Shown here piece by piece: positions 1 through 8,310 of a stretch of 8,310 nt of DNA (the stretch's first letter is position 1; each line of letters opens with the position of its first letter). Position numbers and translations under genes: made by a program. The DNA comes from an uncultured Collinsella sp. GTDB lineage: Bacteria; Actinomycetota; Coriobacteriia; Coriobacteriales; Coriobacteriaceae. The stretch is from positions 1 through 8,310 of the forward strand of contig CAUHHV010000044.1 in NCBI GenBank assembly GCA_959606065.1. The letters run 5' to 3'. A model generated the notes under the pieces. That model was not told the origin of the DNA and ran no database searches. It saw only the letters and a list, made by a program, of their open reading frames with translations.

Positions 1-571
1 CTAAATAGCCATTTAGCTTAGAGTTTGCTTGCTGCTTTGCATATATCGCGTCAAGTATTGAAACAATTTGATGTTGAACCTCAGTTTGCGGTAAATCGAT
101 TTCGATTCGTGCCACGTCTTTGGGATGGACACGGAATACCTTCATACCTCTCGTGTACTGCCGGAGCTCTCTGATAAAGCGCGGAGAGCTCATAAGATAG
201 TTAAGGTAAGCCGGCACGACGAGGTCTCGGCGATTGACGCGCACGATGGTTGTTTCGGTGCCTGAAATGGTAGGCTTTTCCTTTGGATTGTTAAACAAAT
301 AGGCATGACCAAGGTCATCGACTGTCTCTGAGGTCAGCACATATACGATGTCTTGGTCTCTGAGACGCTGACTGTCTTTTATCTTTTCGTTGTTAAGGAT
401 GTATGGGATGGGTTTTGCGGGGTCTTCAACGTCGATGTGTAGGTCGAAACCTTTGTAAAGATCTCCATAGTGAATGTAAAGATAGGCACCCTTATCGTAC
501 ATGCGGGTACGGGGGACGCTGGCGCCGCGGTAGAAGCTACAAACGTCACCAAGTGCGACTCTATATCCCAT
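1..571 (-). CDS. hsdS: Type I restriction system specificity subunit HsdS, N-terminal part (cut by window edge)
   Basis: HsdS chooses the DNA sequence that the HsdM2S methyltransferase and the full HsdR-containing complex recognise. The frame opens with ATG at 569-571 and stays open for 190 codons to the left edge. It begins MGYRVALGDVCSFYRG, which is the usual opening of a first target recognition domain (about residues 1-155). A segment with key residues I-L-D-A-I-x-A-K and N-S-K-L-N follows near residues 170-190, matching the first conserved helical spacer that HsdS uses to dock on HsdM. The start lies inside the end of hsdM (11-bp overlap). A GGAGG site at 581-585 on the minus strand sits nine bases before the ATG. 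Position directly after hsdM supports the call. The second recognition domain and the C-terminus are outside the window, so the target sequence and completeness cannot be judged. Confidence 0.93.
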   Translation of the reverse strand, partial: MGYRVALGDVCSFYRGASVPRTRMYDKGAYLYIHYGDLYKGFDLHIDVEDPAKPIPYILNNEKIKDSQRLRDQDIVYVLTSETVDDLGHAYLFNNPKEKPTISGTETTIVRVNRRDLVVPAYLNYLMSSPRFIRELRQYTRGMKVFRVHPKDVARIEIDLPQTEVQHQIVSILDAIYAKQQANSKLNGYL

Positions 572-2084
572 AACCAATCGCCTCCAGATTCTTCTTAATC
601 TGCTCCTGCAAGCGGTTGGACTCTTCAAAGCACTTCGAAATCTCGCTAGTCAGGCGTGCCATCTTCTCATCAAACGGCTCACCGTCGTCTTCTACCTCGG
701 CAATGCCTACGTAGCGACCGGGTGTCAGGATGAAATCTTGCTTGGCGATTTCATCCAAATCCGCTATGGCGCTGAACCCCTTCACGGGCTCGAACTCGCC
801 CTTGCGGAAGGAGTCGAATGCGGATGCAACTTTGTTGATGTCCTCTTCGGTAAACTCGCGTAGTTTGCGAGAGACCATGGTGCCCATTTCGCGGGCATCG
901 ATAAATAGTGTCTTGCCGGACTGAGCCTTCTTCTTGTTCAGGATCCACAGGCACACGGGAATTTGGGTGCTGTAGAACAGCTGCCCCGGCATGGCTACAA
1001 TGCCTTCGACCAAATCGTCCTCTACGATAGCGCGTCGAATATCGCCCTCGCCGCTCGTCTGGCTCGAGAGCGACCCGTTTGCCAATACGAGGCCAATCTT
1101 GCCCGTGCCGTTAAGATGCCAAATCATATGCTGCATCCAAGCGAAGTTAGCGTTGCCCGTGGGCGGCACGCCGTACTTCCAACGTACGTCTTCCTGCAGC
1201 GCTTCGCCGCCCCAGTTCTTGAGGTTGAAGGGTGGGTTTGCCAACACATAGTCAAACTTTTCATTCTTGTGCTGGTCGGCGCTGAAGGTGTCTGCATAGT
1301 TACCCAAATCGGCCTCGATGCCGCGAATACCGAGGTTCATCTTTGCGAGCTTCCAAGTGGTGGGGTTGCTCTCCTGGCCAAAGATGGTGATGTCCTGTAC
1401 CACGTTGCCGCCATGGTGCTCGACGAAAGCGGCGGACTGCACGAACATGCCTCCGCTGCCGCAGCAGGGGTCGTACACACGACCGTGGAAAGGCTGGAGG
1501 ATTTCAACCAGCGTGCGCACGATGCACGACGGTGTATAGAACTCGCCGGCGTTTTTGCCCTCCATTGATGCGAATTTCTGCAGGCAGTATTCGTATGCGC
1601 GCCCTAACAGGTCTTTCTCGCTCTCGTTATCGGTCATTTGTACGTTTGTGAATAAGTCAACGACGTCGCCCAAGCGCCGCTTGTCTAGTTCGGGACGAGC
1701 GAAGTTCTTGGGCAGCACGTCTTTGAGCTTGTCGTTCTCGCGCTCGATGGCGCGCATGGCATTGTCAATAATCTGGCCAATTTCGGGCGTATGCGCCGCC
1801 TGTGAGATGTTCGCCCAACGTGCTTCTTCGGGAACGAAGAAGACATTTTGCTCCATGTAGCAGTCACGATCTTCCTCGTCGCCGTAACCCTCTGCGACGA
1901 GCTCTAGGTAGCGTTCGTCGAAACGGTCCGAGAGGTACTTCAGGAAAATAAGGCCTAACACGACGTTTTTGTACTCGGCAGCGTCCAAGTTGCCACGCAG
2001 CACATCTGCAGCGTTCCACAGTTGATCCTCAAAGCCAACGTCGGCCGTGTTCTTCTTCGTGTCCTTAGCTTTGCTTTTAGCCAT
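561..2084 (-). CDS. hsdM: Type I restriction system DNA adenine methyltransferase subunit HsdM
   Basis: HsdM transfers a methyl group from S-adenosylmethionine to the N6 of adenine in the recognition site, protecting host DNA. With HsdS it forms the modification enzyme, and with HsdR added the restriction enzyme. The 507-residue protein has the family's usual length. Residues about 15-150 form the helical HsdM N-terminal domain. EFYTP at 181-185 is the typical HsdM segment preceding the catalytic core. The S-adenosylmethionine-binding motif DPCCGSGG is at 205-212, GQES at 236-239, and the catalytic N6-adenine motif NPPF at 283-286. The C-terminal 40 residues are charged and helix-prone, as expected for HsdS contact. 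The ATG at 2084 is preceded by AGGGAG at a 10-base spacing, and that site begins inside the hsdR stop codon. No frameshift or missing catalytic residue is seen, so it should be active. Confidence 0.98.
   Translation of the reverse strand: MAKSKAKDTKKNTADVGFEDQLWNAADVLRGNLDAAEYKNVVLGLIFLKYLSDRFDERYLELVAEGYGDEEDRDCYMEQNVFFVPEEARWANISQAAHTPEIGQIIDNAMRAIERENDKLKDVLPKNFARPELDKRRLGDVVDLFTNVQMTDNESEKDLLGRAYEYCLQKFASMEGKNAGEFYTPSCIVRTLVEILQPFHGRVYDPCCGSGGMFVQSAAFVEHHGGNVVQDITIFGQESNPTTWKLAKMNLGIRGIEADLGNYADTFSADQHKNEKFDYVLANPPFNLKNWGGEALQEDVRWKYGVPPTGNANFAWMQHMIWHLNGTGKIGLVLANGSLSSQTSGEGDIRRAIVEDDLVEGIVAMPGQLFYSTQIPVCLWILNKKKAQSGKTLFIDAREMGTMVSRKLREFTEEDINKVASAFDSFRKGEFEPVKGFSAIADLDEIAKQDFILTPGRYVGIAEVEDDGEPFDEKMARLTSEISKCFEESNRLQEQIKKNLEAIGYGI
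581..585 (-). promoter_or_regulatory. Ribosome binding site of hsdS inside the hsdM coding region
   Basis: On the minus strand GGAGG lies nine bases upstream of the hsdS ATG and within the last codons of hsdM. It fixes the hsdS start and implies that the two genes are translationally linked, which would help balance the M2S stoichiometry. Confidence 0.7.
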
Positions 2085-2098
2085 GTTGTCTTAACTCC

Positions 2099-5188
<3,090 letters not shown>

Positions 5189-5193
5189 ACGCA

Positions 5194-5200
5194 CTCCTTA
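5194..5200 (-). promoter_or_regulatory. Ribosome binding site that decides the hsdR start
   Basis: The minus strand reads TAAGGAG, then TGCGT, then ATG. The strong AAGGAG site is five bases before the ATG at 5186-5188. The alternative GTG at 5192-5194 shares its first base with the site and so could not be served by it. Confidence 0.75.
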
Positions 5201-5241
5201 CCTTATGCTTCTTCGACGCTGGTGAGCCTGTCCACCATTGC

Positions 5242-5250
5242 ATTCTAGCA
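5242..5250 (-). promoter_or_regulatory. Probable extended -10 promoter for the hsdRMS operon
   Basis: On the minus strand TGCTAGAAT combines the TGn extension with a -10 hexamer matching TATAAT at five of six positions. It lies about 55 bases upstream of the hsdR ATG, so transcription would start near 5235 and leave a leader of about 47 bases. No recognisable TTGACA-like -35 box is found at 16-18 bp, which fits an extended -10 promoter. It is the best promoter-like site found in the stretch directly upstream of hsdR. Confidence 0.5.
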
Positions 5251-5649
5251 GTTAATCTTGCGTATATTGGTATATCTGACACCCGTTAGTTGCCATTTGA
5301 CCTATTGGCTGATCGTGCCCGAATGACAATTGGTGGCAAGGCTCTCTTACTTATTAAACTGGCTCCTATTTATGGGCGCTCGTGTTGCGACAGTTGCCCA
5401 AGCGCTTGCTTGAAGCTGTTGTTGGTGATCTTGAGATCGTTTCCCGCTTGCATTTTAATGAGTGTCGGGCCGGAGGCGATGGCGGATGTGGTGCGATGGC
5501 GCCAAGAAAAGTGCCTAGACCTGGGTGAGGAACTGAGGCCGTGGGCGTTTTTCTATTTCTTTGGTCGCATGGATTGTCTGTTCTGTTGGCCGCGCCGGCG
5601 TTGTTTCTTTGCTCTCGTTCGCGCGGTATCCGCTTGTGGCGGTGGATGT
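5251..5649. other. Intergenic stretch without a recognisable gene
   Basis: This stretch separates the restriction operon from the terminator at 5650-5689. A 121-codon plus-strand frame at 5290-5655 lacks a ribosome binding site, is rich in Cys, Arg and Trp runs, and resembles no family, so it is treated as chance. On the minus strand a frame bounded by stops ends at TAA 5370-5372. Its last 45 codons (about 5373-5507) have protein-like composition and GC-rich third positions, ending ...SFKQALGQLSQHERP, but with no usable start signal. It may be the tail of a decayed gene of unknown identity. Nothing else supportable is seen except the promoter-proximal repeat at 5262-5275. Confidence 0.4.
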
Positions 5650-5689
5650 AAATAAACGGTGGAACGGCTGCAAAAGAGCCGCCCCACCG
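5650..5689 (-). terminator. Intrinsic terminator, minus strand
   Basis: On the minus strand CGGTGG-GG-CGGCT pairs with AGCCG-TT-CCACCG around a seven-base loop. The central GG and TT form G-U pairs, giving a continuous 13-bp stem. Read on the plus strand the same positions are AA opposite CC and do not pair, so the structure favours minus-strand RNA. The stem is followed by TTTATTTA, a usable U-rich tail. It is well placed to end transcription coming from the operon on the right before it reaches hsdR. Confidence 0.65.
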
Positions 5690-5714
5690 GGTAAAATCAA
5701 GATGTGCCGTGGAA

Positions 5715-5749
5715 CCCGCTCCTCAGCGCTTAAACTTCGGAGACGCGGG
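5715..5749. repeat. Imperfect inverted repeat between two terminator-like hairpins
   Basis: CCCGC plus TCC at 5715-5722 can pair with GGA at 5739-5741 and GCGGG at 5745-5749, leaving a three-base bulge and a loop of about 16 bases. It is moderately stable and lies midway between hairpins at 5657-5689 and 5770-5795. The spacing suggests a folded transcript, but no known RNA family was recognised. Confidence 0.35.
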
Positions 5750-5769
5750 CAACGCAGGTGCTAATGTCT

Positions 5770-5795
5770 AAAGGGCCGGGTGCGACCGGCCCTTT
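5770..5795 (-). terminator. Perfect 10-bp hairpin, probable terminator behind the 30-codon frame
   Basis: AAAGGGCCGG and CCGGCCCTTT form a perfect 10-bp stem with a six-base loop. It starts 22 bases after the stop codon of the small minus-strand frame at 5818-5910. Orientation is assigned from that position only: the stem is fully symmetric and both sides have just the three T residues of the stem itself, with no extended U tract. It could be a weak terminator, an RNA-stabilising 3' hairpin, or part of a structured RNA. Confidence 0.5.
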
Positions 5796-5817
5796 GCATG
5801 ACTCCCTTCGCTATCCG

Positions 5818-5910
5818 TTACTGCTTATATTCCCGCCAGATCGAGTAGAGGTTCCGGGCAATGCCGGTTACATACATCGAGAGGCGCAGGATTTCAAGAA
5901 ACAAGTTCAT
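5818..5910 (-). CDS. Putative 30-residue hydrophobic small protein
   Basis: This frame runs from ATG 5908-5910 to TAA 5818-5820. A GGGGTGA sequence, a good partial match to the ribosome-binding consensus, lies five bases upstream of the ATG. The peptide starts MNLFLEILRL, continues with a hydrophobic and aromatic-rich stretch to about residue 25, and ends in the charged tail WREYKQ. That layout could be a single membrane-associated or amphipathic helix with a positive C-terminus. A hairpin follows 22 bases after the stop. No family is recognised. Small hydrophobic peptides of this shape occur as type I toxins, as small membrane proteins and as chance frames, and the sequence does not separate these. 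A -10-like TAGAAT at 5971-5976 could give it its own transcript, or it may be the last cistron of the operon on its right. Confidence 0.45.
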   Translation of the reverse strand: MNLFLEILRLSMYVTGIARNLYSIWREYKQ

Positions 5911-5956
5911 AGGCTTCACCCCAATCGGAGATCGGAGCGTTGCCCGCAGGCGGATT

Positions 5957-6011
5957 CCGCGGCAGTCGTAATTCTACCTCACAGGCCGCGGCGGGAGACA
6001 TACTACCCGCC
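5957..6011. repeat. GC-rich inverted repeats between two small genes
   Basis: GGCGGG at 5990-5995 pairs with CCCGCC at 6006-6011 around a ten-base loop, and two copies of the palindrome CCGCGG lie at 5957-5962 and 5986-5991. None is followed by a T run on either strand, so they are not convincing terminators. They could fold the leader of the 30-codon frame. A TAGAAT -10-like hexamer lies between the two CCGCGG copies on the minus strand (5971-5976), but no matching -35 box is visible. Confidence 0.35.
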
Positions 6012-6053
6012 CCATGGCTTGGAGCAGTGTCGATCTAACGGGCAATCAAGCCT

Positions 6054-6275
6054 CTAGTTCTCTTTGAATTGAGCAAGCATCTGCCCGAAGAAGCTTAGTT
6101 CGGATGGCTCATAAATGATCGAACCGCCGTCCGCGGTCCTGTAGACCCCGCAGGGGAGGTAACGCCCGTCGGGGAGGACATAGAGGCTGGCTTCCTCCTT
6201 CAGTCCTACTGGAAATAGCGGAATCCCGTTTTCGTCCACTTGGAACTCGTCTATATTTGCGATCTTCCTCTCCAT
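6054..6275 (-). CDS. Small acidic protein of unknown function (73 residues)
   Basis: The gene has a strong AGGAGG site four bases before its ATG and begins 32 bases after the ADP-ribosylglycohydrolase stop, so it is probably the third cistron of that operon. It carries 12 acidic and 6 basic residues, for a net charge near -6. There is no signal peptide or membrane segment. The middle (about residues 30-56) alternates hydrophobic residues with glycine and aspartate turns (LYVLPDGRYLP, GVYRTADGG), suggesting a small beta-sheet fold. Residues 59-73 look helical. No family is recognised. A small acidic partner next to a nuclease and a hydrolase could be a regulatory or inhibitor subunit, but that is speculation. 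The start signal, operon position and intact frame make it a likely real gene. Confidence 0.75.
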   Translation of the reverse strand: MERKIANIDEFQVDENGIPLFPVGLKEEASLYVLPDGRYLPCGVYRTADGGSIIYEPSELSFFGQMLAQFKEN

Positions 6276-6307
6276 GATGCCTCCTGCCTTATTTCTTGAA
6301 TGGCGCC

Positions 6308-7096
6308 TTAAAACAGGCAGCTCTCAATCAGCTCTTTGCCGCGCAGAGTGTCGATCCACTCCTGTGGGATGGCTTTGAGACCGTATGCCGTGCCGGCGAG
6401 GGCGCCGGCGACGGCTGCGGTGGTGTCGGTGTCGTCGCCTAGGTTGACGGCGGCAAGCACGCAATCTTCGTAGCTGTTAGTGTTGACGAAACACCAGGTG
6501 GCTGCCTTAAGCGTGTCGCGCACGAAGCCACCCGACCTGATCTCCTGCTCAGGCACGCCTTTCAGATGGAGCGCCCACGAGGGGAGCACGTCGTTCATCA
6601 CATCCCTCATCAGCTCGACAAATATGATGCATGCGTCGGTCGACGTTCTGTGGGCGTGCGTAATCGCGGGGACCTTGCTGACCTCTTCGTCTGTTGCATC
6701 GGTGAACGCCAGGGGAGCGATGCGCATGAGCGATCCGTTGCCATTGTCGCGCTCGCCGGAGCCTCCCTTACCGGAGTGAAGTGCGCGGGCGGTTGCATCA
6801 CCGTAGTCGAAAACGCCGTCGATCGTATACTTGCCACGGGCAATCCAGCTTACGAACTTGCTGCGCATGTCTGCGGTGTCGATATGCCCGAGCTCCCTAA
6901 TCGAGTCGCAGGTAGCAAGCGTCATGGACGTGTCATCGCTCCAGGTGCCGGCGGGCTGCCCATGCGCGCCGTAGCCGATCATGTCGGTGCATTCGAACGT
7001 GCCGCGAGGCATAAACTCGTGGGGAACGCCCAGCGCGTCGCCGACGGCAAGTCCATAGATGCAGTCGCGCAATGTTGTTTTCGGTCCGTCTGTCAT
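6308..7096 (-). CDS. ADP-ribosylglycohydrolase (ARH/DraG family)
   Basis: Enzymes of this family remove ADP-ribose from modified protein side chains or other acceptors, using a two-metal centre. The 262-residue cytoplasmic protein has the family motifs in order: GLAVGDALGVPHEF at 15-28, TWSDDTSMTL at 51-60 with the metal-binding D54 and D55, GNGSLMRIAPL at 119-129, the histidine region THAHRT at about 146-151, and GDDTDTTAAVAGALAG at 220-235, whose aspartates and threonine complete the metal site. Length is typical. The ATG is preceded by AGAGGAG six bases upstream, and it overlaps the stop of the DUF1016 gene by four bases (ATGA), which indicates translational coupling. No ADP-ribosyltransferase is in the window, so the substrate is unknown. 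It may reverse a toxin- or phage-derived modification, or act in ordinary metabolism. Confidence 0.95.
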   Translation of the reverse strand: MTDGPKTTLRDCIYGLAVGDALGVPHEFMPRGTFECTDMIGYGAHGQPAGTWSDDTSMTLATCDSIRELGHIDTADMRSKFVSWIARGKYTIDGVFDYGDATARALHSGKGGSGERDNGNGSLMRIAPLAFTDATDEEVSKVPAITHAHRTSTDACIIFVELMRDVMNDVLPSWALHLKGVPEQEIRSGGFVRDTLKAATWCFVNTNSYEDCVLAAVNLGDDTDTTAAVAGALAGTAYGLKAIPQEWIDTLRGKELIESCLF

Positions 7097-8208
7097 GGAA
7101 AGCTCCTCTTTCCCGGATGATGTGGAGCGCCGTCGGGGGTATCGGTCGCAACGTGCTGCTGCCCTTGCGCTTTGCCATAAGTCGCTTCGTTGATGGCGCG
7201 GTACTCGGCACTCAGCTCGCGCGCCAGCTCTTCCTTGCTTGGAAGATACGGCAGGTATTTGGCGGCAAACACTTGGTCGTTGTCTTCGGGCAGCGTGTAC
7301 TCGACAATCGAATCGCTTTTGTCCGCGCAGAGCACGATGCCTATGGGCGGATTGTCGCCTTCGTTCATGAGCTCGCGTGTGTAGTAGTTCACATACATTT
7401 GCATCTGGCCCAGGTCCTGATGCGTAAGGTCATCGGTCTTAAGGTCGATGAGCACGAAGCAGCGCATCAGATAGTTGTAAAACACAAGGTCAATATAGAA
7501 ATGGCGCCCATCAAAGGTGATGCGCTTTTGGCGCGCCTCGAAAGCGAAGCCACGGCCAAGCTCCAGCAGGAACTTCTGAAGATGCGTTATGAGTGCCTGC
7601 TCTAGATCGCTCTCGCGAAACGCAGCATCGTCCGTGAAACCTAAAAACTCCAGTACGTATGGGTCGCGGATGATATCCTCGGGGCGACGAGCCGGGGCGC
7701 TCTTTTGGATTTCCTTGGTGACGGCCTCCTTGTCCTTGCTGGCAAGTAGGCGCTCTCGGAACATGGTGTTGATCTGGCGTTCGAGCTGACGCGTGCTCCA
7801 GCGAGAATCGGCGCATTCGTTCATGTACCATGTTCGAGTTTCGGGGTCAGGAATGCGTATTAACCTGCGGTAATGTGTCCAGCTCAATTCGGGACGCAGT
7901 GAGTCCCGAATTGGAAATGCAAGATGGAACTGACGCATTTTACGCAGCTCTCTTGCTTCAAAACCTTTACCAAAATCCTTGGTAAGTCTGATTGCGAGGG
8001 CCTTGAGCAGCGCCTCTCCATACTTGGCGCGCTCCTCTCCGCCCTGCTCATCAACAATGCTCTTGCCGATCTCCCAATACGCCTCAACCATCGCAAAGTT
8101 AACGGCGGTATAGGCCTTGTCGCGAGCGGCGTTGAGAATCGAGGAAACCTGCTTGTAAAAAACTTCTGGCACGATTGCCGATTCTCCACGGTTTACCAGT
8201 TCGCCCAT
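7093..8208 (-). CDS. DUF1016/YhcG-type PD-(D/E)xK nuclease domain protein
   Basis: The protein has the two-part DUF1016 layout. A helical N-terminal domain (about 15-165) includes YWEIGKSIVDEQGG and FGKGFEARELRKMRQF. A C-terminal nuclease-like domain (about 180-345) follows. In the latter the expected PD-(D/E)xK pieces are visible: the helix LEQALITHLQKFLLELG, then FYIDLVFYN with D241, then VLIDLKTD with D256-x-K258, then GQMQMYVNYY. Numbering counts from a GTG at 8211; an ATG one codon later at 8208 is an equally possible start and is used here. The upstream site is weak (GGGG eight bases before the ATG). The last 25 residues are polar and apparently disordered. Proteins of this family are often encoded beside Type I restriction genes and are thought to act on DNA, but their reaction is not firmly known. 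The gene is first of a coupled pair with the ADP-ribosylglycohydrolase. Confidence 0.94.
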   Translation of the reverse strand: MGELVNRGESAIVPEVFYKQVSSILNAARDKAYTAVNFAMVEAYWEIGKSIVDEQGGEERAKYGEALLKALAIRLTKDFGKGFEARELRKMRQFHLAFPIRDSLRPELSWTHYRRLIRIPDPETRTWYMNECADSRWSTRQLERQINTMFRERLLASKDKEAVTKEIQKSAPARRPEDIIRDPYVLEFLGFTDDAAFRESDLEQALITHLQKFLLELGRGFAFEARQKRITFDGRHFYIDLVFYNYLMRCFVLIDLKTDDLTHQDLGQMQMYVNYYTRELMNEGDNPPIGIVLCADKSDSIVEYTLPEDNDQVFAAKYLPYLPSKEELARELSAEYRAINEATYGKAQGQQHVATDTPDGAPHHPGKRSFP

Positions 8209-8310
8209 CACTGTCGCCCCACTTTCCTCTTGTGGAATGCATCTTTATCGCATTTAGTTTAAAGCCTCGCGCGGACACGAATTGCTGTGCTGTCTGGCAC
8301 CTTCGCATGG

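Noticed and set aside
963..1568. 201-codon plus-strand frame opposite hsdM
   Set aside because: It lies wholly antisense to the methyltransferase motifs, has no ribosome site, and its composition is that of a complementary-strand shadow.
5203..5238. 11-codon minus-strand frame (MVDRLTSVEEA) just before the hsdR ribosome site, a possible leader peptide
   Set aside because: Its ATG falls at or before the predicted transcription start and has no ribosome binding site.
5290..5655. 121-codon plus-strand frame in the intergenic region
   Set aside because: It has no ribosome binding site, odd Cys/Arg/Trp-rich composition, and runs up to the terminator stem, so it is most likely chance.
5709..5716. 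TGGAACC resembling the T-box antiterminator bulge (plus strand)
   Set aside because: The flanking helix does not pair, no stem I or specifier region is visible, and no aminoacyl-tRNA synthetase or amino acid gene follows on the plus strand. Six fixed bases are expected by chance at about this frequency.
7072..7605. 177-codon plus-strand frame opposite the DUF1016 gene
   Set aside because: It is a shadow of the nuclease domain frame, with no start signal or family resemblance.
8099..8308. 69-codon minus-strand frame overlapping the start of the DUF1016 gene
   Set aside because: It is out of frame with the conserved DUF1016 N-terminus, has low-complexity basic composition and no recognisable start signal.
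8212..8310. Promoter for the DUF1016 operon in the AT-rich stretch at the right edge
   Set aside because: TGCGATAAA near 8240 is weakly -10-like, but no -35 box fits and the upstream sequence is truncated, so no site is called.

Overview
This window is a bacterial chromosomal accessory region. Every confident gene is on the minus strand. GC content looks a little above half, and the genes carry ordinary Shine-Dalgarno sites of the AGGAGG type. Codon choice, GC-rich terminator-like hairpins and the overall look would suit a gut actinobacterium of the Coriobacteriia (Collinsella/Olsenella type). That placement is an impression, because no taxonomic marker gene is present.

The left two thirds (1-5188) is a Type I restriction-modification operon transcribed leftward in the order hsdR, hsdM, hsdS. 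hsdR (motor and nuclease) and hsdM (N6-adenine methyltransferase) are intact. hsdS (specificity subunit) starts by overlapping hsdM and runs off the left edge, so only its first target recognition domain and the start of the first conserved helix are visible. A probable extended -10 promoter lies about 55 bp upstream of hsdR. The Shine-Dalgarno site places the hsdR start at an ATG two codons inside the longest reading frame.

Positions 5195-6053 hold no large gene. From right to left, the stretch contains GC-rich inverted repeats, a 30-codon hydrophobic reading frame with a plausible ribosome binding site (5818-5910), and three hairpins packed into about 140 bp (5657-5795). The leftmost hairpin pairs continuously only if transcribed on the minus strand and is followed by a U-rich tail, so it is probably an intrinsic terminator. 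Further left is a short, stop-bounded frame that could be the tail of a decayed gene.

The right third (6054-8211) is a second minus-strand operon: a DUF1016/YhcG-type PD-(D/E)xK nuclease, then an ADP-ribosylglycohydrolase joined to it by a 4-bp ATGA overlap, then a 73-codon gene of unknown function. The 30-codon frame and the hairpins lie downstream of these. DUF1016 nucleases are commonly found near Type I restriction systems, so the window reads as part of a defence island. The tight pairing of this nuclease with an ADP-ribosyl-removing enzyme and one or two tiny unknown proteins is the most unusual feature here.
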